The notes under the pieces: generated by a model | Databases searched by the model: none | What the model saw: only the letters and a program-made list of their open reading frames with translations | Told to the model about the DNA's origin: nothing | Translations under genes and position numbers: made by a program | Part shown: piece after piece, positions 1 through 8,509 of the stretch | How positions within the stretch are numbered: position 1 is the first letter of the stretch | Layout: each line of letters opens with the position of its first letter | NCBI GenBank assembly: GCA_964537555.1 | Contig: CAZIAD010000015.1 | Span: 8,473 to 72,472 of the forward strand | Reading direction: 5' to 3' | Source: CAYRWR01 sp964537555 | GTDB lineage: Bacteria; Spirochaetota; Brevinematia; Brevinematales; CAYRWR01 | DNA: 64,000 nucleotides

Positions 1-3000
1 TCCGGTGAGCCGGGGAGATATGAGGTCTTTTACATTATCGACCAGCCTGTCAATATTTATCTGGTGATGTTCATAAAGGCCGCTCTGGGCCAGTCTTTGT
101 TTAATACTTTTTTCATAATGGCTCTTAAAGTAGCCCTTTATGGTCACCACCAGCCGGGAGAGCAGGGTGCTGGTATCCACCAGTTGTTTTTTCACAATAT
201 AATCTGTATAGTACATCCATTCATGCACCGGGGCTGCTTTTACTATGATACCCTTGTCAGCCAGCTTTTCGACGAGCCCGCCCCGGGAAAGATCATCCCG
301 CCTTACAAATATCTCGCCTACCAGGGCTACCCGGGGGCTGTGTTCCAGTTCCGCCTTACGGGGTATGCGGGCCATAGCCCGGGCTTCCTGGCTCAGTACC
401 TGCTTCAGGCCTTTCCAGGGAAGGGTCTCCAGGGCGTGTTCTATCTTCTGCACCGAGTGTTTAAATTGTTCCAGGGCGGACTGCCTGTCTTCTGCCAATA
501 CCAGGATCGCGGAATACATCTCATCCAGCACATCGGAAATGATCACCGCCTGCCAGGTCTTGAGGACTACCTCGGTAGTCAGCCCGGCATAGGAATTTTC
601 CGATGTAAGAGATAAAAAGGCCACATCCCTTATCTTTTTATCCTGTATCAATTGAGAGAGAAGAATATTATACTGTCCAAAGCGGCAGGGGCCGCTGGTC
701 TCAGGCATAAAATACACCAGCAGCTCATCCGGGTTTTCCCGCTCTTCCAGGTACTTAAGCAGGCTGCCCATAGTGATAAGCAGAGGCAGGCATTCTTTAC
801 AGGAGGCGTGGCCTCGCCCCAGCTTAAGCTCCCTGTCCCGGGCGGGTGGAGCTGCCACAGCCTGCACTCCGGCATAACGGAAAGCGGCGGCCAGGGCCCG
901 GGTACCGATATCTCCCATGGAGGGAAAGAGCAGCTTGACATGAGGGTCGTCCAGGCGGAAGCTGCGGCCGTTGGAGTCAATAATACGGAATTCTTTATCC
1001 CGGGTCAGGGTGTAAGCAGCCTGGAATTCATCTTCCGCCGCCGCGGAAGCCCGTGTCAATTCCCGATAGCTGTTTATCACATCGAGGTAGGCTTCTATAC
1101 GGGTATCTACCCCGGCGTCGGCTGTATGACTGTCCAGCTCCAGAGTCAGGCTGGGCTTGGTGCCCATTATATTACGGAAATAGGATATTACAAAGGAGTC
1201 GGGCCCGCAGCTGAAATTGGAAACATAGACCCCGAAGAGCTGCTCATGGTCAGCCACAAAGCGGGCCGTCTTCAGTATAGTCTGTCCCATCGCCCAGTAC
1301 ATACGGTCGACTGCCGGGCTGTCTTGAGGCAGAATAAAATCATGAGGGATGATGCGATGATTGCGGGAGGCAAACTTGTGGGGTATTCCCATGTTGGCCA
1401 TTCGGGAAAAGGCATTATAGGGCCTGCCGAACAGGACCAGGGCCATCATGTAGGGATGGGCTTTTAGATCATCCAGTATCTCACGGCCAATAGCGAGACA
1501 GGCTGTGTGGAAGTCTAGCTGGGCCTGGCTGGCTCTGGAGTATGCGGCCTCTATCTCCTCAGGAGTGTGGCCCAGATCTTGGGCCATCTGTATGAATACT
1601 GAGGACTGACTATCCATGCCTCCTCCAAAGTCCAGTACAGGACTCAGCACTTTCTTCTGTTTTAACTCAGGAAAGCTGCTCTGGAGGTAGTAGGGCTCTG
1701 CCTGTATAAAGGGACAGGTCACTGAGCTGTCCCAGCCTCCCGCTACGGGCAGACTGCGGATATGCGGCAGGAAATAGATGTCGGCATCCATCCGGATAAG
1801 TGCGGCCATACTGCCGTGAGTGATCTCTACCGGGTAACAAAAGGCAGCTCCCTTGCGGTCTATGCCATCCGGGTCTATACTGTCATTGATCATGACCTCA
1901 TAGCCCAGCCCATGGAAGAAGTTATAATAGAAGGGAAAGAGTGTGTTGGTCATGAGGGCTTTATTTATAGCCAGTTTTTTGTTGAGGGCTGGCCGGGGAT
2001 AACGGGCAGCATAATCCAGGCTATAGGTCTGGAAGACCATGGTCTCTCTGAGCTGTACCAGGTCCAGCCGGGCAATATCCAGCTCTTCCGACTGCCGCTT
2101 AATACCGTAATACTTATTACAGGCTCCTCCGAAGGTATAGATGCGGTCTTTTATCTCTATCCTTTTAATAGAACATTTCCGGTCACATTTTTCTTTTCCC
2201 CCTGCACAGATAAAGGGGTCTTTATAAGTAACCCTACGCTCTATCAATTCATCCAGGTGAAAATCCATCTCTTCCAGCAGTCCCAGCTCCATGCGCTGCT
2301 TTAACACCAGGGCCACCCCAAAGGCCCCCATCAGGCCGGGGTCGGGAGGCACAATGATCTGTTTGTCGGTGAGAGCGGCCATAGCGGTAGGGACAGCCCG
2401 GTTATAGCAGACTCCTCCCTGCATAAAGATCTTGCGGCCAATGGGACGGCTGCCCCTGACCCGGTTATTATAGTTCATGCAGATACTGTACACCAGGCCG
2501 GCTGCAATATCTTCTATACTGATCCCTTCCTGTATGGCGGACTTGATATCACTATTAATAAAGGCGGAGCACTGGTCGCTGAAGTTGGGTGGGCGGCTAC
2601 TCTTCAGAGCGATATCTCCAATGGCTTCTGTTTTCAGGTTCAGAGACTCCAGAGCTGCTTCTTCCAGGAAGGAGCCGGTACCTGCTGAGCAGGCCTCATT
2701 CATAGCGTAATCGCTGGCTACCCCGCCCGTGATGTAGGTATACTTAGCATCCTGCCCGCCTATCTCGAATAGTGTATCCACCTCGGGGTCGTAGTAGACT
2801 GCGGCGGTGGCGTGGGCGATGATCTCGTTAATGACCGCAGGGGTCAGGGAAAAGAGGCCCGCGATCTGTCTGCCTGAACCGGTTACACCCAGGCCGATGA
2901 TTTTACAGGTATGGGGAATCTGATCCCGGAGGGCCTGATAACACATCCGGGATGCCTGAATGGGGTCGCCATTGGTGCGCAGATAGATATCAGCCACAAT

Positions 3001-3966
3001 ACTGGAATCACTTTCTTTGATCAATACCGCTTTGGTGGTAGTGGATCCCACATCCAGGCCCAGGAGGAGCCGGTCACCCTGTTCTGCCCGGGAGCGATCA
3101 CTTTTTTTAAAATCTACCCGGCTGCTGTACTGTTGCAGGGCCTCCAGGTAGTGAAAGGAGCTGTGTTTATCTATAAATAAAGTATCCACAGAGCTGATTC
3201 CGGGACTATGATGTTCCAGGCCATAAAGAGCAGCGCCTATAGCCTCAAAAACATCAGCTCCCTCCGGTATGATCAGTTCTTTGACATGGCCTTTCAGGTA
3301 GTGGACCATAGCCTCGTTACGGGAAGTGCCTCCTATGAGGAGCACCCTCTCTCTCTCACCCCGGGGCAGTAATTCAACGATCTTACCCGACATCATCTCG
3401 GAGAGTCCGGCCACTACTTCAGACCGGGGTACTCCTTTGTTGAGTGCGTGAGTACAGTCACTTTTACAGAATACCGAACATCGTCCTGCTACCTTATAAG
3501 GCTCAGACAGCTCATGGGATCGGGGCTGAGCATCCAGTTCCATGTCCATCCTTTTGAGCTGCTGCACGAAAAACTCACCGGTACCGGAGGCACATTTGTT
3601 ACCGGTATTGACATGTATCATCTCTCCCCGGGGCCCCATATGGTACACAATAAAGCTTTCTCCCCCGGCTGAAACAATATGCTGCACCGGTCCCAGGCTG
3701 TCCCTGTAATACTGGTAGGCTATTTCTATAGCCTCGGGTTCAGAGAGAGAATCTGCCTGTATACTATGCCGCAGTTTTTTCCCGGTGACTGCCACATGCC
3801 CGATACGGCTCAGGTCAATGTCCTGAAGCAAGCCAAGCAAAGCTTTACGCGGGTTGCCATCGTGGGAACTGTGTTTTTGATAGACGATTGTGGTGGATGA
3901 TTCCTGGCGTTCTGCCAGGGCAAGGCCGATACTGGAGGACCCTATACTGATACCCAGGGATCGCAT
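1..3966 (-). CDS. Acyl-CoA dehydratase activase, HgdC/HgdB-like fusion (3' end off window)
   Basis: About 1,320 residues are visible and the frame stays open to the left edge, so the C-terminus is missing; this family usually reaches about 1,400. The protein carries two BadF/BadG/BcrA/BcrD-type ATPase domains. The first begins at residue 4 (GISIGSSS). The second begins near residue 302 (GLDVGSTTTKAVL) and contains the CSAGTGSF cysteine motif near residue 425. An HgdB-like or DUF2229-like part follows. Relatives use ATP to drive low-potential electron transfer from an Fe-S cluster to 2-hydroxyacyl-CoA dehydratases or benzoyl-CoA reductases; the role of the large fused forms is poorly known. 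I start at the ATG at 3966, preceded by GGGG; an in-frame ATG at 3978 is the alternative. No dehydratase subunits lie nearby in the window. The family is certain, the substrate unknown. Confidence 0.9.
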   Translation of the reverse strand, partial: MRSLGISIGSSSIGLALAERQESSTTIVYQKHSSHDGNPRKALLGLLQDIDLSRIGHVAVTGKKLRHSIQADSLSEPEAIEIAYQYYRDSLGPVQHIVSAGGESFIVYHMGPRGEMIHVNTGNKCASGTGEFFVQQLKRMDMELDAQPRSHELSEPYKVAGRCSVFCKSDCTHALNKGVPRSEVVAGLSEMMSGKIVELLPRGERERVLLIGGTSRNEAMVHYLKGHVKELIIPEGADVFEAIGAALYGLEHHSPGISSVDTLFIDKHSSFHYLEALQQYSSRVDFKKSDRSRAEQGDRLLLGLDVGSTTTKAVLIKESDSSIVADIYLRTNGDPIQASRMCYQALRDQIPHTCKIIGLGVTGSGRQIAGLFSLTPAVINEIIAHATAAVYYDPEVDTLFEIGGQDAKYTYITGGVASDYAMNEACSAGTGSFLEEAALESLNLKTEAIGDIALKSSRPPNFSDQCSAFINSDIKSAIQEGISIEDIAAGLVYSICMNYNNRVRGSRPIGRKIFMQGGVCYNRAVPTAMAALTDKQIIVPPDPGLMGAFGVALVLKQRMELGLLEEMDFHLDELIERRVTYKDPFICAGGKEKCDRKCSIKRIEIKDRIYTFGGACNKYYGIKRQSEELDIARLDLVQLRETMVFQTYSLDYAARYPRPALNKKLAINKALMTNTLFPFYYNFFHGLGYEVMINDSIDPDGIDRKGAAFCYPVEITHGSMAALIRMDADIYFLPHIRSLPVAGGWDSSVTCPFIQAEPYYLQSSFPELKQKKVLSPVLDFGGGMDSQSSVFIQMAQDLGHTPEEIEAAYSRASQAQLDFHTACLAIGREILDDLKAHPYMMALVLFGRPYNAFSRMANMGIPHKFASRNHRIIPHDFILPQDSPAVDRMYWAMGQTILKTARFVADHEQLFGVYVSNFSCGPDSFVISYFRNIMGTKPSLTLELDSHTADAGVDTRIEAYLDVINSYRELTRASAAAEDEFQAAYTLTRDKEFRIIDSNGRSFRLDDPHVKLLFPSMGDIGTRALAAAFRYAGVQAVAAPPARDRELKLGRGHASCKECLPLLITMGSLLKYLEERENPDELLVYFMPETSGPCRFGQYNILLSQLIQDKKIRDVAFLSLTSENSYAGLTTEVVLKTWQAVIISDVLDEMYSAILVLAEDRQSALEQFKHSVQKIEHALETLPWKGLKQVLSQEARAMARIPRKAELEHSPRVALVGEIFVRRDDLSRGGLVEKLADKGIIVKAAPVHEWMYYTDYIVKKQLVDTSTLLSRLVVTIKGYFKSHYEKSIKQRLAQSGLYEHHQINIDRLVDNVKDLISPRLTG

Positions 3967-3993
3967 GTTATTCCCCATGAATTTTCTGGGATT

Positions 3994-4022
3994 ATTATAA
4001 AGGAAAATATATGAACTGTCTA
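3994..4022 (-). promoter_or_regulatory. Sigma-70 promoter of the activase gene
   Basis: On the minus strand TAGACA (4022-4017) is followed by 17 bp and TATAAT (3999-3994). The -35 box overlaps the first base of the Shine-free 3' end of the acetyltransferase gene (its stop codon is 4025-4023). Predicted transcription starts about 20 nt before the ATG at 3966. Confidence 0.6.
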
Positions 4023-4502
4023 CTATAACAGATGTTTGACCCAGATTTCACTCATATCATTTTTAGGAGAAAATCCGGCACGGTTATATAACTTCTGGGC
4101 TTCTGCGTTGTTGGGGAATACGTGCAGGGCAATGGTCTGTATATTCTTCTCTCTGCACCATTCTTCCAGAGTGTTTAACGTGAAGTTGGCATAGCCTTTT
4201 CTGCGGTGGGCTTTTTCGATCAAAATATCATTGATATAGATGGTCTTGTCGTGGGAGGATTCTTTCTCTGTTAACCATAAATACCCTACTGGAATATCCT
4301 GGATATTCAGTATTCTGAGAAATGTATGGCCCGGTGTATTTTGCCCTTGTGAGAGGAATGAATAGCCCTCCTGTGCCAGCCAGTCTTTTGCTTCAGAATC
4401 CGACCATTTTTTATTTAAAATCTGCTGTCTGGCATAATCCTCGGCAGAATATTTAATAAAAAAAGCATATTCCTTATCCCTCATAGGACGCAGTTTGACC
4501 AT
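4023..4502 (-). CDS. GNAT family N-acetyltransferase
   Basis: A 159-residue protein with the GNAT layout: a strand ending in IPVGYLWL (about 91-98), the acetyl-CoA loop RRKGYA (about 119-124) preceded by INDILIEKAH, and the C-terminal part with NNAEAQKLYNRAGF, typical of the last helix and strand of this fold. It probably moves an acetyl group from acetyl-CoA to an amine; the substrate cannot be read from sequence. The start at 4502 has AGGGGTGG just upstream. It lies 57 bp upstream of the activase gene in the same direction, but that gene has its own promoter. Confidence 0.88.
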   Translation of the reverse strand: MVKLRPMRDKEYAFFIKYSAEDYARQQILNKKWSDSEAKDWLAQEGYSFLSQGQNTPGHTFLRILNIQDIPVGYLWLTEKESSHDKTIYINDILIEKAHRRKGYANFTLNTLEEWCREKNIQTIALHVFPNNAEAQKLYNRAGFSPKNDMSEIWVKHLL

Positions 4503-4640
4503 GGACCACCCCTGTTATTCACTAAAGATATTATACTTCGCCTTTTCAGGAATGGCAATATATGAAAAAGAAGCGGTGTATTAAACCTGATTTCAGACCT
4601 TTTTAAATTAAAAAGAAAAAAAAGAATATAAACCAGAGTG

Positions 4641-4669
4641 TTGATTTTTAATCTGTGCTCTATTATTAT
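4641..4669 (+). promoter_or_regulatory. Probable promoter of the ferritin-like gene pair
   Basis: TTGATT (4641-4646), 17 bp, TATTAT (4664-4669). The predicted transcription start falls near the ribosome site, giving a very short 5' leader. Confidence 0.45.
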
Positions 4670-4686
4670 TTGATTGGGAGGTGTCT

Positions 4687-5232
4687 ATGGATTGGTCTGA
4701 ATTTGATTTTGATGTACCCCTGGATCAGGATTTTGAGACTAAAATAAAAAATTCCAATATGAAAAATATGACAGCTGCAGATATGATTTATATCAATATG
4801 GAAATGGAAAAAAAAGCAGAAATAATATATGAAAGACTGTCCAAAATCGTAAAAGATATCCCAATGAAGGATTTATTGTTTAATCTTGCCGGTGAAGAGC
4901 GAGGCCATTTTAACGATTTGAAATTTAGACTACTGGAAATGGGTAAAAGTATGTCTGATAAGAAACTGGACAAAGCATCAGCTGCATTGGCAGTATATGC
5001 AACTGATGAATTGTACGATCGAGTGAAACTGAAAGAAAAACTTTCACGTATCAGGGACCTGGAATCTATCTATGAATTTGCTATAAGCATGGAATTGGAT
5101 CATATACTGTTTTACCAGGCTACCCGGGAGCTCATAAAAGAAGAAGATAAATGGGTCATAGATCAGCTAATTGACCAGGAAAGATATCATTTTCTCAAAC
5201 TAATGAAGATGCGTCAGGGTCAGAATACTTGA
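4687..5232 (+). CDS. Ferritin-like (rubrerythrin-type) di-iron protein 1
   Basis: A 181-residue all-helical protein with the four-helix di-iron signature: E39/E41/E45 in helix A, ExxH at E71-H74 (EERGH), E136 with H139 (SMELDH), and E165 with H168 (DQERYH). It has no C-terminal rubredoxin domain, so it is a stand-alone ferritin-like domain, possibly a peroxide- or iron-handling protein. The ATG at 4687 is chosen because GGGAGGTG (4676-4683) sits 3-5 nt before it; an upstream GTG at 4681 lies inside that ribosome site. A paralogue follows 54 bp downstream and is likely co-transcribed. Confidence 0.85.
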   Translation: MDWSEFDFDVPLDQDFETKIKNSNMKNMTAADMIYINMEMEKKAEIIYERLSKIVKDIPMKDLLFNLAGEERGHFNDLKFRLLEMGKSMSDKKLDKASAALAVYATDELYDRVKLKEKLSRIRDLESIYEFAISMELDHILFYQATRELIKEEDKWVIDQLIDQERYHFLKLMKMRQGQNT

Positions 5233-5286
5233 AGCTAATTTTTGAGATATTTCTGAACCCTCCTTATCATCAATGTGGAGGTTGAG

Positions 5287-5769
5287 ATGTTACATAAAAA
5301 TTCCAGAATAAACATCAAAGAAGTGGTAGAGACCTCTGTTAAACTGGAAGAGCAGTCTGTACAGCTGTATGAGCGCCTGGCTGAAAAAATCCCGGAATCT
5401 TCTATAAAAAAGATCTTTAAGCTTCTGGGGGATGAAGAAAAACAGCATGTGGCAATATTCAGTCAAATGGCCGGACGCATCACCTATGAAATGGCTCTGG
5501 AGTATAAGCAGGAGCACATAGATGCCCTGTTAGAGCATTTCAGGACCAAGATCATTAGCCCTGAGAAAATGGGAGAAAAGATCAGGGAATTAAAGGATGT
5601 GGATTCCATTTTTAAATTTGCCATCAGTATCGAACTGGATCATATTATGTTTTATACCGAGATCAAGGAATTTTTAAGAAAGGAAGATAAGGAACTGGTG
5701 AATGATCTCATTGAAGAAGAGAGAAGGCATTTTCTAAAACTGATGCAATACCGGAAATCCTTATCTTAG
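5287..5769 (+). CDS. Ferritin-like (rubrerythrin-type) di-iron protein 2
   Basis: A 160-residue paralogue of the preceding gene. Ligand-type residues recur: E51-H54 (EEKQH), E117 with H119 (IELDH) and E145 with H148 (EEERRH), and both proteins share the ending HFLKLM. It lacks the first 20 or so residues of its neighbour. The start at 5287 follows GGAGGTTGAG; the in-frame GTG at 5275 is too early. Two adjacent copies suggest a homo- or hetero-oligomeric iron or peroxide enzyme. The reaction is not determined from sequence. Confidence 0.83.
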   Translation: MLHKNSRINIKEVVETSVKLEEQSVQLYERLAEKIPESSIKKIFKLLGDEEKQHVAIFSQMAGRITYEMALEYKQEHIDALLEHFRTKIISPEKMGEKIRELKDVDSIFKFAISIELDHIMFYTEIKEFLRKEDKELVNDLIEEERRHFLKLMQYRKSLS

Positions 5770-5787
5770 TGAAAATAGGAGAAACAG

Positions 5788-6327
5788 ATGTTAGTAAAAT
5801 GGATCGTTTCCACACTGGCCGCACTGTCTTCCAATAAAAAGACAGGGGAGCTGGCCGCCGGGGTCGCATTTGGGCTATTGCTGGCCTTTATTCCCGCTGG
5901 TAATCTGTTATGGCCGGTAGTATTGATCCTGACCATGTTTATAAAGGTACATCAGGGTATGGAGTTTATCTGGCTGGCTGTTTTCAAACTGCTGGTCCCT
6001 CTCATAGACTGGCCCCTGCACAACCTGGGCTACGCAGTCCTTAATATACCTGCCCTGGAAGGTTTTTTTACCTGGGTCAATAATATCCCTCTTCTCCCTT
6101 TCACCCGATTCAATAATACCCTTGTTATGGGGGGCATTGTGATGGGCCTCATTTTGTGGGTACCGGTATACTTCCTGTTTAAATGGATCATCACCAAATA
6201 CCGGGAAAAATTCCAGGAAAAGATCAATAATTCCAAAGTATTATCCCAGATTAAAAAATTACCTGTGATCCGGGGCCTGGTATCGCTTATCACTCGCGCC
6301 ACAGCTGTGGCCGACAAGATCAGTTAG
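5788..6327 (+). CDS. TIGR03546 family membrane protein (DUF2062-like)
   Basis: A 179-residue integral membrane protein with hydrophobic segments at about 25-50, 55-80 and 105-135, starting MLVKWIVSTLAALSSNKKTG. The pattern of small residues and the GELAAGVAFGLLLAFIPAGN stretch match TIGR03546, an uncharacterised family usually encoded next to TIGR03545, exactly as here (9 bp gap). AGGAG precedes the start. A role in envelope assembly is plausible because the partner is AsmA-like, but no function is established. Confidence 0.8.
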   Translation: MLVKWIVSTLAALSSNKKTGELAAGVAFGLLLAFIPAGNLLWPVVLILTMFIKVHQGMEFIWLAVFKLLVPLIDWPLHNLGYAVLNIPALEGFFTWVNNIPLLPFTRFNNTLVMGGIVMGLILWVPVYFLFKWIITKYREKFQEKINNSKVLSQIKKLPVIRGLVSLITRATAVADKIS

Positions 6328-6336
6328 GAGACCGCT

Positions 6337-8166
6337 ATGCGTTGGGGAAAACTATCACTTATTTTAGTCCTGACAGGCGGTATCATAGGCTTTAATTTTG
6401 CCTTTAAAAACCTGCTGGTAAAAAGACTTATAGAGTCTGCATTACAGGCCGTGTTTCAGGCCAAGGCAGAAGTACGGGGCGTACAATTTGAGCTGTTTAG
6501 CGCCCGTTTGAAATTCAGTACACTCACTGTGGCCAATAAAGACAATCCTATGTTTAATCTCTTTGAACTGGGAAAGACCGAGTTCGACATGGAATCCGAA
6601 GAGATGCTCAAAGGCAAAGTGGTGATCCAGAACCTGGAATGCCAGGGAATTCAATGGAACACCCCCCGGGAAAGCAGCGGGGCATTAACGCCCAAAAAAC
6701 AGGCTGAGAAATCGACTGAAAGTACCAATGAGAGCCCGGGCTTACTGGAAATGGCAAAAATCAATGCTGAAGAAATATTACAGCAGCACCTGGCTGAACT
6801 GAAAAGCCTGGCTTTTCTGTCTAATGCCAATCAGGAACTCAAGGCTTTCAATCAGAAATGGACCAATCAGGTGGCACAGTCTAAAAAGAACGTAGCGGAC
6901 CTGGAAGCAGGATTTAATAGGGTGAAGTCAATGAATGTGGCTGCCATCAAGACCATTCCCCAGGCCACCCAGGCCCTCAAGGAGATCAGTGACTTTCAAA
7001 AATCCCTCACAGCTGTAAAAAGTGATGTTCAGGGGCTGAAGTCTAATATTTCCAGTGATTTTAAAACCGTGAAATCCACCATCCAGCAATCCAAAACAGT
7101 GGTGCAGTCAGACCTGGCCTATCTCAAGTCCCTGATCAGCATCCCGGAGGGAGGGGCAAAGGGGCTCATAAAAACCATGCTGCATAAAGTGCTGGCTCAG
7201 CAACTGGGAGATATCTACTATTATGCCAATGAAGCCTTGGGCTATGCCCGTACTCTGGACCAGAGTACTCCCAAGAGTAAAAAAGAACAGAAAGAGATGA
7301 TGAAAGCCGCTTCCAAACGGCGCCCCGGATTTGAAGTGTATTTTCCCGGAAATGGATATCCGAACTTTCTGTTACAGCATCTGGGTACTTCCATCACTAA
7401 TAAAGCGGAAGGTAAATATCTTCTGGTGGATATAAAAGATGTCTCCAGTGACTTTAATCTGTGGAATAAACCACTCACGTATAAGCTGGACCGTCAGAAT
7501 CAGGGAATGGGCCTGCACCTGGAGGGTCTTATCGATCCGCGTACCAATTCCAGTGAATCCTTTGCGATGGATCTGAGCCTGAGCTCGATTCCTTTTATCA
7601 TCCTGGACGACCTGGCCTTTATCAATATCACTAACATGACTGGCAAATATACCATTGAAAGCAGCCTCATCCTGAGAAAAGATGCTTCCAACCAGGGTAA
7701 AATGAAACTGACACTGAAAGACCTGGTTATCGCAAAGGGAGCCGGGGTTAATACGGTTTCAGATATACTCTATGATATACTTACAGATTCCTCTACTATC
7801 GACTTTTCCATTTCTTTCAATGTGATACAGCCGGGTAGCCGGCTGGAGATGGCTGTATCCAGCAGCCTGGACGGGGTCATACAGGCCAGAGTGGGAAAAC
7901 TGATCAATGACATGGTAAACGAAGCCACTGCCAGATTAAGCGGCGAGCTCAATAAACTGGCCGGGCCTTTACTCAAGGACAATAATCTGCTGGGGGGGCA
8001 ATCCCTGGAGCTGGATAAAGGTGTAGCCCAGAGTGAGCAGGGCCTGGCTGACTATCAGTCGGGCATAGATGCCAAGAAAAACGAAGTGACAGCCAAAATG
8101 AATCAGCTTAAATCAGGAGTGATTCCCGATAAAGTACCGGGAAACATCAAGATCCCTAAGCTGTAG
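6337..8166 (+). CDS. TIGR03545 family envelope protein (AsmA-like)
   Basis: A 609-residue protein with one N-terminal membrane anchor (about 7-25). A beta-rich first part (AEVRGVQFELFSARLKFSTL) recalls AsmA/TamB N-termini. A long Lys/Gln/Ser-rich coiled-coil-like stretch covers about 120-270, and a second beta-rich half covers about 330-560. This is the expected partner of the preceding TIGR03546 protein. AsmA-like proteins bridge the periplasm and are linked to lipid transport between membranes; that role for TIGR03545 is inference. The gene ends at a strong terminator, closing an operon that may begin at the ferritin-like genes. Confidence 0.8.
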   Translation: MRWGKLSLILVLTGGIIGFNFAFKNLLVKRLIESALQAVFQAKAEVRGVQFELFSARLKFSTLTVANKDNPMFNLFELGKTEFDMESEEMLKGKVVIQNLECQGIQWNTPRESSGALTPKKQAEKSTESTNESPGLLEMAKINAEEILQQHLAELKSLAFLSNANQELKAFNQKWTNQVAQSKKNVADLEAGFNRVKSMNVAAIKTIPQATQALKEISDFQKSLTAVKSDVQGLKSNISSDFKTVKSTIQQSKTVVQSDLAYLKSLISIPEGGAKGLIKTMLHKVLAQQLGDIYYYANEALGYARTLDQSTPKSKKEQKEMMKAASKRRPGFEVYFPGNGYPNFLLQHLGTSITNKAEGKYLLVDIKDVSSDFNLWNKPLTYKLDRQNQGMGLHLEGLIDPRTNSSESFAMDLSLSSIPFIILDDLAFINITNMTGKYTIESSLILRKDASNQGKMKLTLKDLVIAKGAGVNTVSDILYDILTDSSTIDFSISFNVIQPGSRLEMAVSSSLDGVIQARVGKLINDMVNEATARLSGELNKLAGPLLKDNNLLGGQSLELDKGVAQSEQGLADYQSGIDAKKNEVTAKMNQLKSGVIPDKVPGNIKIPKL

Positions 8167-8187
8167 AAAATATCAGCAGGTGAATTC

Positions 8188-8216
8188 AGGGGCAGTGTGA
8201 TGCTGCCCCTTTTTTT
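8188..8216 (+). terminator. Rho-independent terminator after TIGR03545 gene
   Basis: Arms AGGGGCAG (8188-8195) and CTGCCCCT (8203-8210), a 7-nt loop, then seven T. Confidence 0.9.
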
Positions 8217-8334
8217 GTGGGCCCTCATATTCTTAGCTCTCTTGACTATAATCCCGTAAATGTTTAATTTCTGATGTGATGATTCCGTTAATGAGTATAG
8301 GAAAAAAGGCCGGAATGGAAATCAACGCCATTTT

Positions 8335-8363
8335 TTAATTAGGCCAGTCTTTGTTATTATAAT
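8335..8363 (+). promoter_or_regulatory. Candidate promoter of the dnaG-rpoD operon
   Basis: TATAAT at 8358-8363 with a weak -35 (TTAATT, 8335-8340) at 17 bp. The whole stretch 8220-8428 is AT-rich, so other -10-like hexamers occur. Confidence 0.35.
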
Positions 8364-8428
8364 GTGCATAAATATTTATATTATACAAATAGAGCGCATT
8401 GTATTTCTTTTATTTAAAAAGGAAAAAA

Positions 8429-8509
8429 ATGAAAAATATTTTTAAAAAATCTAGGAAAAAGGGCATCTCCATTGTATATATTACTACAGAAAAGTGGAGT
8501 AATGATTGA
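8429..8509 (+). CDS. Possible 26-residue leader ORF overlapping the dnaG start
   Basis: ATG at 8429 has AAGGA 7-8 nt upstream and opens 26 Lys-rich codons (MKNIFKKSRKKGISIVYI then TTEKWSND). Its TGA stop (8507-8509) overlaps the TTG start of dnaG (8506-8508) by two bases, the geometry of translational coupling. No known leader peptide is recognised and chance is possible in this AT-rich stretch. Confidence 0.35.
   Translation: MKNIFKKSRKKGISIVYITTEKWSND

Noticed and set aside
652..1467. Long plus-strand frame inside the activase gene
   Set aside because: It lies antisense to a long minus-strand frame with clear family motifs; no ribosome site or domain.
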